Below, piece after piece: positions 35,579 to 43,979 of a DNA stretch of 64,000 bases (the first letter of the stretch is position 1; each line of letters begins with the position of its first letter). The notes beneath the pieces were generated by a model, which was not told where the DNA came from, searched no databases, and was given only the letters and a program-made list of their open reading frames with translations. Origin of the DNA: Acidovorax kalamii (GTDB lineage Bacteria; Pseudomonadota; Gammaproteobacteria; Burkholderiales; Burkholderiaceae_C). The position numbers were made by a program, and so were the translations under genes. Location: positions 434,001 to 498,000 of the forward strand of contig NZ_NOIG01000004.1 of the NCBI RefSeq assembly GCF_002245625.1. The letters run 5' to 3'.

Positions 35579-36664
35579 ATGGCGATTGCGCACCTTGCAT
35601 TTCTGACGCCCGGCAACTATGCCGAGGACAGTCCCTACCAGGGGCTGGAAGACACCTTGCGCCTGTTCGAGCAGGGGGAAGCCCTGGGCTACCAGGGCGC
35701 GTGGGTGCGCCAGCGGCATCTGGAGCGGGCCGTGTCGTCCGCCACCACGCTGTTGGCTGCCGCCACGCAGCGCACCCGGCGCATCGCACTGGGCACGGCG
35801 GTGATCCAGATGGGGTATGAGAACCCGTTCCGGCTGGCGGAAGACCTGGCGACGGTGGATGTGCTCTCGCATGGGCGGTTGCAGGTGGGGCTGAGTGCGG
35901 GGGCGCCGCCATACGGGCCGCTGCTGGGCGGGCGCCTGTTCGATGGCGATGCGCAGGGCATCGATTTCTCGCATGCGCGTGTGGAGCGCCTGCGCAGCAA
36001 CCTGCGGGGTGACTTTTTTGGCGATGACGACTTCTTCGTGGAGTCGCCCGCGGGCCGCCACCGTCCGCGCGTGCAGCCCCATGCGACCGGGCTGGTGGAG
36101 CGCCTGTGGTACGGCGGCGGCTCGTTGAAATCGGCGCAGTGGGCGGGTGCGCAGGGCTACCACCTGCTGATCGGCAACCTCAACCGGGGCGAGCAGACCG
36201 ACAATTTCTTCGAGGCGCAGCGCAGCCAGCTGGACCTGTTCCACGCGAGCTGGTCGGCGCCCTATGCACCGCGCGTGGCGCTGGGCCGCGTCATCGTGCC
36301 GCTGGACAGCGCCGACACCGCCACCCGTGCACGCTACCGCGCCTGGGCTGCACTCAGGGTGCCGCGCACGCTGGGGCCACAGGGCGATCGCCGCACGCTG
36401 TTCGCGCGCGACCTGGTGGGCACCTCCGACGAAATCCTGGAGAGCCTGCGCCAGGATCCCATCCTGCCGAGCGTGCAGGAGCTGCGGCTGGAGCTGCCGT
36501 ACGACTTCACGGGCGTGGAGTACGCCCAGATCCTGAGCGACACCGCGCGGTACATCGCGCCCGCGCTGGGCTGGTCACCGGCGCAGGCCGTGGAAGCGGC
36601 CGGTCACGGCGTGCCGCGTGCCGCCGCCACCTCGCGCCCCAGCTCGATCACCGCCATCGCGTAG
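35579..36664 (+). CDS. luciferase-like (LLM class) flavin monooxygenase 2
   Basis: A 361-aa luciferase-like protein: IAHLAFLTPGNYAEDSPYQG, ALGYQGAWVRQRHLERAVSS, RRIALGTAVIQMGYENPFRL and LSHGRLQVGLSAGAPPYGPL. The ATG lies 2 nt after the stop of the upstream binding protein, so it is the last gene of the putative sulfur operon. Its last 20 codons run antisense over the 3' end of convergent mltB (61-nt overlap). The extreme C-terminus is therefore probably a recent extension. Confidence 0.87.
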   Translation: MAIAHLAFLTPGNYAEDSPYQGLEDTLRLFEQGEALGYQGAWVRQRHLERAVSSATTLLAAATQRTRRIALGTAVIQMGYENPFRLAEDLATVDVLSHGRLQVGLSAGAPPYGPLLGGRLFDGDAQGIDFSHARVERLRSNLRGDFFGDDDFFVESPAGRHRPRVQPHATGLVERLWYGGGSLKSAQWAGAQGYHLLIGNLNRGEQTDNFFEAQRSQLDLFHASWSAPYAPRVALGRVIVPLDSADTATRARYRAWAALRVPRTLGPQGDRRTLFARDLVGTSDEILESLRQDPILPSVQELRLELPYDFTGVEYAQILSDTARYIAPALGWSPAQAVEAAGHGVPRAAATSRPSSITAIA

Positions 36665-37683
36665 TAGCTGGACCAGTTGTAGCGTGTGATGGCGTAGAAG
36701 TTCTCGGTGCCCGCCACGTAGCTGGGTGCATCGTTGCCGTTTTGCAGTTCCACCAGCGCCAGCGGGCCCGTGTGCTGCGCGCCCTGGGCATCCAGCACAG
36801 CGCCCTTGGCCAGCATGCTGGCCGCGCTGAAGGTGGGCAGGATGTCGGGGGCGAGCAGGTCGTCCAGTTGCAGCCGCGCGTTGTCGAACTGCACGCCAAA
36901 GTGCGTGGGCATGCCGGGCGTCCAGCCGTGGCCCCGGAAGTAGTTGGCCACCGAGCCAATCGCGTCGGCCGGGCTGTTGAACAGGTCCACGCGGCCGTCA
37001 CCGTCGAAGTCGATGGCGTAGCGCACCCAGCTCGATGGCATGAACTGGCCCAGGCCCATGGCCCCGGCGTAGCTGCCGCGCGGTTCGAAGGGGTCGGTGT
37101 TGCTGCGGTTGGTGAAGCTCAAAAACTGCTCCAGCTCGCGGCGGAAGAATTCGGTGCGCTCCTTGGCGCGCGGGTGGGCTGCAGGGAAGTCGAAGGCCAG
37201 CGTGGCCAGCGCGTCCATCACGCGAAAGTTGCCCATCTGCTGGCCGTAGATGGTCTCCACGCCGATGATGCCCACGATGGTTTCGGCGGGCACACCAAAC
37301 TCGCGCTCCGCGCGCTCCAGCGCTGCCTGGTTTTGCTGCCAGAAGCGCACACCGGCGCGGATGCGGATGGGCTCCACAAAGCGGCTGCGGTACACGCGCC
37401 AGTTCTTGGCCGTGCCCTTGGCCGGCGGCAGCATGAGCCTGGGCACCTGGGGCAGGAAATGCGCCTGGCCAATCGCCTGGCGCACCCATTCGCGGTCCAG
37501 GTCACGGCGCGCGGCCAGGTCGTCGGCAAACTGCAGGGCCTCGGGGCGCGATGCGTAGAGCACCGCAGGCTGCCTGGTGGCGGTGGTTTTTGAGGATTTT
37601 TCGGGCTTTGCGCCTGCTGGTATTGCGCAAGTAGCTATCAATAACGTAGCAATGAGGGCAATCGATCGGTGGGTCTTCGGCAT
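36604..37683 (-). CDS. mltB: membrane-bound lytic murein transglycosylase B
   Basis: A 359-aa precursor. The N-terminal LIATLLIATC could be a lipoprotein signal with Cys near residue 19, but the +1 context (CAIP) is unusual. The SLT_2 domain spans most of the rest: FGVPAETIVGIIGVETIYGQ holds the catalytic Glu, then GSYAGAMGLGQFMPSSWVRY and DFDGDGRVDLFNSPADAIGS. It cleaves peptidoglycan glycan strands to anhydro-muropeptides. It starts 8 nt after the tgpA stop. The signal region is encoded by a family-2 repeat. Confidence 0.92.
   Translation of the reverse strand: MPKTHRSIALIATLLIATCAIPAGAKPEKSSKTTATRQPAVLYASRPEALQFADDLAARRDLDREWVRQAIGQAHFLPQVPRLMLPPAKGTAKNWRVYRSRFVEPIRIRAGVRFWQQNQAALERAEREFGVPAETIVGIIGVETIYGQQMGNFRVMDALATLAFDFPAAHPRAKERTEFFRRELEQFLSFTNRSNTDPFEPRGSYAGAMGLGQFMPSSWVRYAIDFDGDGRVDLFNSPADAIGSVANYFRGHGWTPGMPTHFGVQFDNARLQLDDLLAPDILPTFSAASMLAKGAVLDAQGAQHTGPLALVELQNGNDAPSYVAGTENFYAITRYNWSSYYAMAVIELGREVAAARGTP
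37585..37655 (-). repeat. family-2 dispersed repeat inside the mltB signal-sequence codons
   Basis: On the coding strand it reads GCTACGTTATTGATAGCTAC, then ACCAGCAGGCGCAAAGCCC and an A-rich end. It is homologous to the nrtB copy and read in the same frame. It encodes about residues 10-34 of MltB, including the hydrophobic LLIATCAIPAGAK stretch. Confidence 0.72.
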
Positions 37684-37691
37684 GTCCGGGG

Positions 37692-39740
37692 TCAGTGTTT
37701 GGATGCAGGGGGCCAGGGCAAGGTGTTGAACTCGCGCCGCAGGTGGCTCCATTCGGTATCGGGCTGGGGGGCGTAGCGCAGGCGCTCCAGGCGCAGCAGC
37801 CAGTCGGCCACCGCTGCGGCCGGGGCGCCGAATTGTGCCTGTACCCGCTCGGCCATGGCACGGGGCGGCAGGGTGGGCGACAGCACCAGCCCGGCGCGGG
37901 CCAGGCGCTGGCGGGCGCGGGCCAGCAGGCGCAGCCAGGGGTCGTGCTGGCTGCGCTCCCACAGGCTCCAGGCCATGCCAGCCAGGGCCGCAAAGATGAT
38001 CAGGAAACCCAGCACCATGGTCAGGTCCTGCCAGCTGGGGGCTTCAAAGCCCAGGGCCTTGAGCAGGTCGAGCTGGCGGCTTTGGGTGTAGTTGAGCACC
38101 CACTGGTTCCAGCTGTTGTTGACGGCCTCCCACATGGCGCGCAGGTTCTGGGCCAGGCCAGGGCTGAGCACCGTGCCCATGGCGGCAGCCAGCGCACCCT
38201 GCGGCGCGCGCAGCCGCTCGAAGGCGCCGGTGCGCCCAGGGGCCACGGCGCCCGTCGGGTCCACCCGCACCCAGCCGCGTCCGGCCAGCCAGACCTCGGC
38301 CCAGGCGTGGGCATCGCTCTGGCGCACTGTCCAGAGGCCGTCCACGGGGTTGCGGTCGCCGCCCTGGTAGCCGGTAACGATGCGGGCCGGGATGTCCAGC
38401 GCGCGCATCAGCACCACAAAGGAGGAGGCGATGTGCTCGCAGAACCCCGCCTTGCGGTCAAACCAGAACTCGTCGGCCGTGTGCTGGCCGTACACGCCTG
38501 GCTCCAGCGTATAGGTGTAGCCGCCGGTGCGCAGGCGCACCAGGGCAGCATTGACCAGGGCTTCGGCGTTGTTCTGGGCGGGGTTGGGGGCGATCTGCGG
38601 GTCATTGCGCATCTGCTGGGCCAGCGCCAGCGTGCGGGGGTTGAAGCTTGCGGGCAGCTCGGTGTAGGCGCGCAGGCGGGGGGTGGGCGCGCTGGGGCCA
38701 TGGCTGAAATCGGGGTGGCTTTCTGCCTTGTAGCGCACCACGGCGGTGATGGGGCGGTTGGTGAGCCACTGCAGGTCCTGCGTCATGAGCGTGTCCATGC
38801 CCGAGATGGCGGGCTTGGTTGCAGCGGCATCCAGCAGCAGCAGCCAGGGGCGCTGGTGGGCTTCCAGGGTCACTTCGTAGCGCACGGGCTCGCCGCGCAC
38901 CTGAAGGTTGGCCAGGGTGCTGGGGCTCGACTGCAGCATGTCGCCGCTGCGTGCGCCCAGCGGGTGCCATTCGACGCCGTCGAAGGCGCCAAACACCGGC
39001 CCGCGAAAGTACAGATCGCTTTGTGGAGGCGGCGCGCCGTTGGGGGTGTCGAAACGCACGCGCATGGCCACGCTGTCATCCAGCGCCAGCTCGGCAATGT
39101 TGCCCACCTTCATGACGCCTGAGAGTCCGCTGCGCCCTGCCATGGTGTCGCTGGGCATGCCCCACAGCGGCGCCATGCGCGGGAACAGCATGAACAGCGC
39201 CGCCATGATGGGCGCGCCCAGCAGGGCCATGGTGCCTGCCGTGCGTAGCGTTTGCGCGAGCGGCGGCCGCCCCACCGGCATGTGCGCGTTGACCAGGGCC
39301 GCCAGCAGCCCGAGCAGCGCGACCAGCATGGCCGCGGCCGTGAACAGCGACTGCGAGAAGAAGAAGTTGCTGAGCATCGTGAAGAAGCCCAGGAAGAACA
39401 CCACCATCGCATCGCGCCGCGCGCGCAGCTCCAGCATCTTGAGCGCCAGCAGCATCACGATCAGCGTCACGCCCGCGTCGCGGCCCAGGATGGTGCGGTG
39501 GGTGTACAGCGTGCCGCCCACGGCCAGGATCAGCGGGATGGCCAGCACCCAGCGCGTGGGCAGGGGCCGCCCCTTCCAGGCCAGCCAGCCGCGCCACAGC
39601 AGCAAGCCGCCCGCGAGCAGGCTCGCCCAGACGGGCAACACGTTGACCTGCGGCGCGATCACCCAGGCAATCACACACAGCAGGAACAGCGTGTCGCGGG
39701 CGTCGCGGGGCAGGGCGTGGAGGGTTTGGCGCAGGGTCAT
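37692..39740 (-). CDS. TgpA-type transglutaminase-like membrane protein
   Basis: A 682-aa protein: six or seven N-terminal membrane helices (DUF3488, to about residue 190), a periplasmic transglutaminase-like domain, then a C-terminal helix (MVLGFLIIFAALAGMAWSLW) and a cytoplasmic tail. The catalytic triad is visible as Cys in DRKAGFCEHIASSFVVL, His in VRQSDAHAWAEVWL and Asp in WVRVDPTGAV. Homologues are linked to MoxR and DUF58 genes, as here. ATG 39740 is chosen; GTG 39764 is possible. Confidence 0.9.
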   Translation of the reverse strand: MTLRQTLHALPRDARDTLFLLCVIAWVIAPQVNVLPVWASLLAGGLLLWRGWLAWKGRPLPTRWVLAIPLILAVGGTLYTHRTILGRDAGVTLIVMLLALKMLELRARRDAMVVFFLGFFTMLSNFFFSQSLFTAAAMLVALLGLLAALVNAHMPVGRPPLAQTLRTAGTMALLGAPIMAALFMLFPRMAPLWGMPSDTMAGRSGLSGVMKVGNIAELALDDSVAMRVRFDTPNGAPPPQSDLYFRGPVFGAFDGVEWHPLGARSGDMLQSSPSTLANLQVRGEPVRYEVTLEAHQRPWLLLLDAAATKPAISGMDTLMTQDLQWLTNRPITAVVRYKAESHPDFSHGPSAPTPRLRAYTELPASFNPRTLALAQQMRNDPQIAPNPAQNNAEALVNAALVRLRTGGYTYTLEPGVYGQHTADEFWFDRKAGFCEHIASSFVVLMRALDIPARIVTGYQGGDRNPVDGLWTVRQSDAHAWAEVWLAGRGWVRVDPTGAVAPGRTGAFERLRAPQGALAAAMGTVLSPGLAQNLRAMWEAVNNSWNQWVLNYTQSRQLDLLKALGFEAPSWQDLTMVLGFLIIFAALAGMAWSLWERSQHDPWLRLLARARQRLARAGLVLSPTLPPRAMAERVQAQFGAPAAAVADWLLRLERLRYAPQPDTEWSHLRREFNTLPWPPASKH

Positions 39741-39778
39741 GGTTGTGGGGATGGTCCCAGGCACGGCATCATTTGTTT

Positions 39779-39842
39779 GCTATAAAAGTAGTAGCTATAA
39801 AGGCAATATGGTCGAGCGCAGGAGGCTGTTTTGATTGAATTT
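39779..39842. repeat. family-2 dispersed repeat upstream of tgpA
   Basis: GCTATAAAAGTAGTAGCTAT, then AAAGGCAATATGG, GCGCAGGAGGCTGTTTTGA. It aligns with the copy at 49129-49185, beginning at CTATAAAA. It lies between tgpA and DUF58, in the stretch where the tgpA promoter would be expected. Confidence 0.6.
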
Positions 39843-39910
39843 TTTATCAACGTTTCACTGCCTGCCGTCATTTCTGCTCTCCACTGCGCTGCGCTTCACC
39901 CGCAGCCCAC

Positions 39911-40035
39911 GAAACTGGCGCGCCCCAGCGCCAGGGCAGCCAAGCAAGGGCCGCCCCGCAGCGAGGGCTGCGTCCCCCTGCCCGCAGCGCGCAGCGCTGC
40001 GAGAGCGGGGGGAGCGGCGCAGCCGCTCAGGGGGG
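39911..40035 (-). repeat. family-1 3'-end repeat, copy E
   Basis: On the minus strand it begins CCCCCCTGAGCGGCTGCGCC 9 nt after the DUF58 stop codon and ends GCGCGCCAGTTTCGTG. It is nearly identical to copy F at 53395-53520, including the loop region GCAGCGCTGCG. It interrupts the moxR-DUF58 and tgpA-mltB gene pairs. Confidence 0.87.
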
Positions 40036-40044
40036 TGTCCTCTA

Positions 40045-41082
40045 TCAACACAGGGCCAGTGCCTCCAGGCAGCGCCTGCGGTGGGCGGCGCCGGTGTCGG
40101 GGGCAATCTCGACCCCGGGCAGGCGCAGGCCATAGTCCAGGCCCAGCCGGTCGGCCTGCAGCACCCAGGCGGTCAGGCGCGAGACGCGGGCTTCGTGGTC
40201 GGGCAGGGCGGCACGGGCCAGGTCCAGCCACAGTTCATGCCGCTGGGCCTGCTGGGCGTCGCGGCTCACCAGGTCGTCGGTGCCGGTGGCCAGCGACTTG
40301 GCGGCTTTCTTCCACACCACGAGCTTGAGCGGGTCGCCGCGCCGGTAGGCCCGCACGCCATCGAATTCGCCAATGCCCTGCGACGGTGCGCTACCCGTGC
40401 CGCCCGCGCGGGGCTCGCCCGGGGGCAGGGGCGGCGCGGGCACTTCGGGTGCGGGGTAGACCAGCACCTCGGAGGCGGGGCGCCAGTAGGTCCAGACGCG
40501 GAAGGTGCCCAGCGGGAACCGCGTCTCGGCCGTGAGAGTGGGCACACGGTGCAGGCCCCGGCGCGTGGGGCGGAAGGCCACCTGCACGCTGGCCTGCCCC
40601 TGGGCGGGCACATCGGTCCAGGCCCAGTGGTGCTCGGCCTTGCCCGTGCCATGCACCGACAGCGCGATGCCATAGCGCGGCGACTTGCGGTCGCTGGACA
40701 ACTGCAGCTCAAACGCCGTGCTTGTGCCCATGAATTGGGGCTCGGGCGCCTTCAGGTGCAGCGTGAGGCCCCGCAGGTTGGCGTGGCAGATGTGCATGCC
40801 TGCCGCTGCGCTGCCTGCTAGCAAAAAGGTGAGCAGGTAGCCCAGGTTCAGCTGGTAGTTGATGGACGCCACCAGCAGCACGGCCAGCGTAAGCGCCAGC
40901 ATCCAGCCCGAGCTGGTGGGCAGGATGTAGACGTTGCGCTGGGTGAGCAGCAGGGTGTCGCTCAGCGGCAGGCGCGCCTGCCACCAGTTCTGGAAGCGCT
41001 TGCGAAACGGCGCCAGCGGGCTCAGCCGGGCGAGGGCGGTGCGCCAGGGGGCGGGGGCAGCCGGGTCCATGGGGATTGCCAC
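40045..41082 (-). CDS. DUF58 domain protein
   Basis: A 345-aa protein with two membrane helices at residues ~60-100 (SGWMLALTLAVLLVASINYQ, LGYLLTFLLAGSAAAGMHIC). The DUF58 core is at residues ~230-290 (GEFDGVRAYRRGDPLKLVVW, then KKAAKSLATG). It is a usual partner of MoxR ATPases; the joint role with TgpA may be assembly or remodelling of envelope complexes. GTG 41082 has AGAAGG upstream; ATG 41070 is the alternative. Confidence 0.88.
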   Translation of the reverse strand: MAIPMDPAAPAPWRTALARLSPLAPFRKRFQNWWQARLPLSDTLLLTQRNVYILPTSSGWMLALTLAVLLVASINYQLNLGYLLTFLLAGSAAAGMHICHANLRGLTLHLKAPEPQFMGTSTAFELQLSSDRKSPRYGIALSVHGTGKAEHHWAWTDVPAQGQASVQVAFRPTRRGLHRVPTLTAETRFPLGTFRVWTYWRPASEVLVYPAPEVPAPPLPPGEPRAGGTGSAPSQGIGEFDGVRAYRRGDPLKLVVWKKAAKSLATGTDDLVSRDAQQAQRHELWLDLARAALPDHEARVSRLTAWVLQADRLGLDYGLRLPGVEIAPDTGAAHRRRCLEALALC

Positions 41083-41099
41083 GGTGTGCTCACACCTTC

Positions 41100-42020
41100 T
41101 CAGGGCAAGGGCACGGCATCGACCATGGCGCGCACCTGCTCCACCGCACCCCGCCCGGCGTCGCCCACGGGCACCAGGCGGTGGGCGATGGTCTGGGGCA
41201 GCACGGCCTGCACGTCGTCGGGCGCGACATAGTCGCGCCCGCTTATGAGGGCCTGGGCCTTGGCCGCGCGCAGCATGGCAATGCCCGCGCGGGGCGACAG
41301 GCCCTGCAAAAACCAGCGGCCCGAGCGGGTGGCGGCGATCAGGTCCTGCACGTAGTTGAGCAGCGGCTCGGCCGTGTGCACGGCCTGCACCTGGCGCTGC
41401 AGTTCGGTCAGTTCGTCTGCCGACAGCAGGGGCAGCAGGCTGCTCACCATGTCGCGCCGGTCGGCGCCCGACAGCAGCAGGCGCTCGGCCGCACGGTCGG
41501 GGTAGCCGATGGAGATGCGCATGAGGAAACGGTCGAGTTGCGACTCGGGCAGCGCAAAGGTGCCCAGCTGGTCGTGCGGGTTCTGGGTGGCAATCACGAA
41601 GAAGGGGTGGGGCAGGGCGCGGGTTTCACCCTCCACCGACACCTGCTTTTCCTCCATGGCTTCGAGCAGGGCGCTTTGGGTCTTGGGGCTGGCGCGGTTG
41701 ATTTCGTCGGCCAGCAGCACCTGGGCGAACACCGGGCCGGGGTGGAACACAAAGGCTTCCTTGCCGCGCTCGTACACCGACACGCCGGTCAGGTCGCTGG
41801 GCATCAGGTCGGCGGTGAACTGCACGCGCGAAAACTGCAGGCCGAAGGTGTGCGACAGCGCATGCGCCAGCGTGGTCTTGCCCACGCCCGGCACGTCTTC
41901 GATGAGCAGGTGGCCCCCCGCCAGCAGGCAGGCCACGCAGTCCTGCACCTGGGCCTGTTTGCCCACAATCACCGTGTTAAGCTGGTCCAGAAGCGATTTG
42001 ATCTTGTGCTGTGCATTCAT
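41100..42020 (-). CDS. MoxR-family AAA+ ATPase
   Basis: A 306-aa AAA+ protein: Walker A EDVPGVGKTTLAHALSHTF, Walker B VLLADEINRASPKTQSALLE, sensor FFVIATQNPHDQLGTFALPE and arginine-finger region SQLDRFLMRISIGYPD. MoxR proteins act as chaperones for von Willebrand-type or DUF58 partners. It is 17 nt upstream of the DUF58 gene on the same strand, so the two are co-transcribed. Confidence 0.94.
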   Translation of the reverse strand: MNAQHKIKSLLDQLNTVIVGKQAQVQDCVACLLAGGHLLIEDVPGVGKTTLAHALSHTFGLQFSRVQFTADLMPSDLTGVSVYERGKEAFVFHPGPVFAQVLLADEINRASPKTQSALLEAMEEKQVSVEGETRALPHPFFVIATQNPHDQLGTFALPESQLDRFLMRISIGYPDRAAERLLLSGADRRDMVSSLLPLLSADELTELQRQVQAVHTAEPLLNYVQDLIAATRSGRWFLQGLSPRAGIAMLRAAKAQALISGRDYVAPDDVQAVLPQTIAHRLVPVGDAGRGAVEQVRAMVDAVPLP

Positions 42021-42062
42021 GGCGCGACGTTATCCTAAAAAATTGAGACACGGGGATTGACT

Positions 42063-43016
42063 GTGAGCAAGACGGGCTATTTCACCCACCGGGATTGTTG
42101 GAAGCACGAGATGGGCCCGGGGCACCCCGAATGTCCTGAACGGCTCGATGCCATCGAAGACCGTTTGCTGATCACCGGCGTGGCCGACGCGCTGGAGCGC
42201 TACGAGGCACCCGAGGCCTCGCTGGCCGACATCGAGCTGGCCCACGGCCGCATGCACATTGCGGCGCTGCGGGGCCTGTCGGACCGGCTGAACGAAGAGC
42301 TGATGGCCGGTGGCCCGAGCTACGCGCAGATCGACACCGACACCTCCATCAACGCCCACACCTGGAAGGCATCCCTGCGCGCCGCCGGGGCCGCCCTGGC
42401 CGCCACCGACGCGGTGATGGCGGGCGAGGTCGAAAACGCCTTTTGCAGCGTGCGCCCGCCGGGCCACCATGCCTGCCGCGACAAGGCCATGGGTTTCTGC
42501 TTCTTCAACAACGTGGCCGTGGCCGCCAAATACGCGCTGCAGCGCTACAACCTGCAGCGCGTGGCGGTGGTGGACTTCGACGTGCACCATGGCAATGGCA
42601 CCGAGGACATCCTGGCGGGCGACCCGCGCGCGCTGATGGTCAGCATCTTCCAGCACCCGTTCTACCCCTACAGCGGCGACCAGGACCCGGCCCCCAACAT
42701 GGTGAATGTGCCGGTACCGGCCTACACGCGGGGCATGGACATCCGGGAGATCATCGAGATGATGTGGATGCCCCGGCTGGAAGCCTTCAAGCCCGAGATG
42801 ATTTTTGTGAGCGCAGGCTTTGATGGCCACCGCGAGGACGACATGGGCCAGCTGGGCCTGACCGAGCAGGACTACGCCTGGATCACCCAGCGTGTGAAGG
42901 ACGTGGCGCGGCGCTATGCCAAGGGCCGCATCGTGTCCTGCCTGGAAGGTGGCTATGTGATGGGGCCGCTGGCGCGCAGTGTGGAGACGCACCTGCGCGT
43001 CCTGGCGGACTTGTGA
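42063..43016 (+). CDS. histone-deacetylase-family deacetylase (AcuC/HDAC-like)
   Basis: A 317-aa zinc hydrolase: tandem active-site histidines in VRPPGHHACRDKAMGFCFFN, zinc ligands in VAVVDFDVHHGNGTEDILAG and FVSAGFDGHREDDMGQLGLT, and the terminal glycine-rich VSCLEGGYVMGPLA. It removes acetyl groups from lysines or small amides such as polyamines; the substrate is unknown. GTG 42063 is preferred, because CGGGGA ends 6 nt upstream; an in-frame TTG lies 6 nt earlier. A family-1 repeat starts 4 nt after the stop. Confidence 0.92.
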   Translation: MSKTGYFTHRDCWKHEMGPGHPECPERLDAIEDRLLITGVADALERYEAPEASLADIELAHGRMHIAALRGLSDRLNEELMAGGPSYAQIDTDTSINAHTWKASLRAAGAALAATDAVMAGEVENAFCSVRPPGHHACRDKAMGFCFFNNVAVAAKYALQRYNLQRVAVVDFDVHHGNGTEDILAGDPRALMVSIFQHPFYPYSGDQDPAPNMVNVPVPAYTRGMDIREIIEMMWMPRLEAFKPEMIFVSAGFDGHREDDMGQLGLTEQDYAWITQRVKDVARRYAKGRIVSCLEGGYVMGPLARSVETHLRVLADL

Positions 43017-43020
43017 CCAA

Positions 43021-43143
43021 CCCCCTGAGCGGCTTTGCCGCTTCCCCCTTCTCTTGCATCGCTGTGCCATGCGGAAGGGGGACGCCGCCAGCGCGGCGGG
43101 GCGGCCCTTGCGCGGCGGCCCTCGCCTGAGCCGTGCCAGTTTC
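43021..43143 (+). repeat. family-1 3'-end repeat, copy B
   Basis: Starts CCCCCTGAGCGGCTTTGCCG 4 nt after the deacetylase stop. Next come CTTCCCCCTTCTC, a loop, GCGGAAGGGGGACGC and CAGCGCGGCGGGGCGGCCCT, ending GTGCCAGTTTC. Confidence 0.87.
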
Positions 43144-43176
43144 AGTCGGCGTGCAGATGGCTGACAGGAGCAAACT

Positions 43177-43968
43177 ATGACGACAAAGAACTTCGATGAT
43201 GTGCTGACAACCACCCGCGACGCCCGTGGCGTGGTCACCCTGACCCTGAACGACCCCGCCCGCTTCAATGCGCTGGGCAGCGAGATGCTTGCGGCGCTGC
43301 AGCGGGCGCTGGACGATGCCGGTCGTGATGAATCGGTGCGTGTGGTGGTGCTGGCTGCGGCGGGCAAGGCGTTTTGCGCGGGCCACAACCTCAAGGACAT
43401 GGCGGCCCATCCCGATCTGGCGTACTACCAGCAGCTGTTTGCACAGTGCAGCCGCATGATGCTCACCATCCACAAGCTCAGCGTGCCCGTGATCGCGCGC
43501 GTGCAGGGCATGGCCACGGCGGCGGGTTGCCAGCTGGTGGCGCAGTGCGACCTGGCCGTGGCGGCCGACACGGCCAGCTTTGCCACCAGCGGCATCCACT
43601 ACGGCCTGTTCTGTGCCACACCCAGCGTGCCCCTGGTGCGCAACGTGCCCGCCAAGCGGGCGATGGAGATGCTGCTCACCGGCGATTTCATCGACGCCCC
43701 CACGGCGCTGGCGCAAGGGCTGGTCAACCGCGTGGTGCCTGCCGATGCCCTGGATGCTGAGGTCGAAAAACTGGTGTTGTCCATCCTGCAGAAGCCCCGC
43801 GTGGCCGTGGCCATGGGCAAGGCGCTGGTCTACCAGCAGCGCGAGCTGGGCATGGACGCCGCCTACCAGCTGGCGGGCCAGGCCATGGCCACCAACATGA
43901 TGGATGAGGCCGCGCAGGAGGGCGCACGCGCCTTTGCGGAAAAGCGCCAGCCCGGCTGGAAGCGCTGA
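43177..43968 (+). CDS. enoyl-CoA hydratase/isomerase family protein
   Basis: A 263-aa crotonase-fold protein. Oxyanion-hole segments are AGKAFCAGHNLKDMAA and RVQGMATAAGCQLVAQCDLA. The position usually holding the first catalytic Glu in hydratases reads CQLVAQCDLAVAA, so it may act as an isomerase, thioesterase or other crotonase rather than a true hydratase. CAGGAG precedes ATG 43177. The MscS gene follows after 11 nt. Confidence 0.88.
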   Translation: MTTKNFDDVLTTTRDARGVVTLTLNDPARFNALGSEMLAALQRALDDAGRDESVRVVVLAAAGKAFCAGHNLKDMAAHPDLAYYQQLFAQCSRMMLTIHKLSVPVIARVQGMATAAGCQLVAQCDLAVAADTASFATSGIHYGLFCATPSVPLVRNVPAKRAMEMLLTGDFIDAPTALAQGLVNRVVPADALDAEVEKLVLSILQKPRVAVAMGKALVYQQRELGMDAAYQLAGQAMATNMMDEAAQEGARAFAEKRQPGWKR

Positions 43969-43979
43969 GGGCCCGCACG

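Noticed and set aside
41083..41096. GGTGTG-CT-CACACC dyad between moxR and the DUF58 gene
   Set aside because: It lies in a 17-nt gap inside an operon and overlaps the ribosome-binding region; there is no T run and no second copy.
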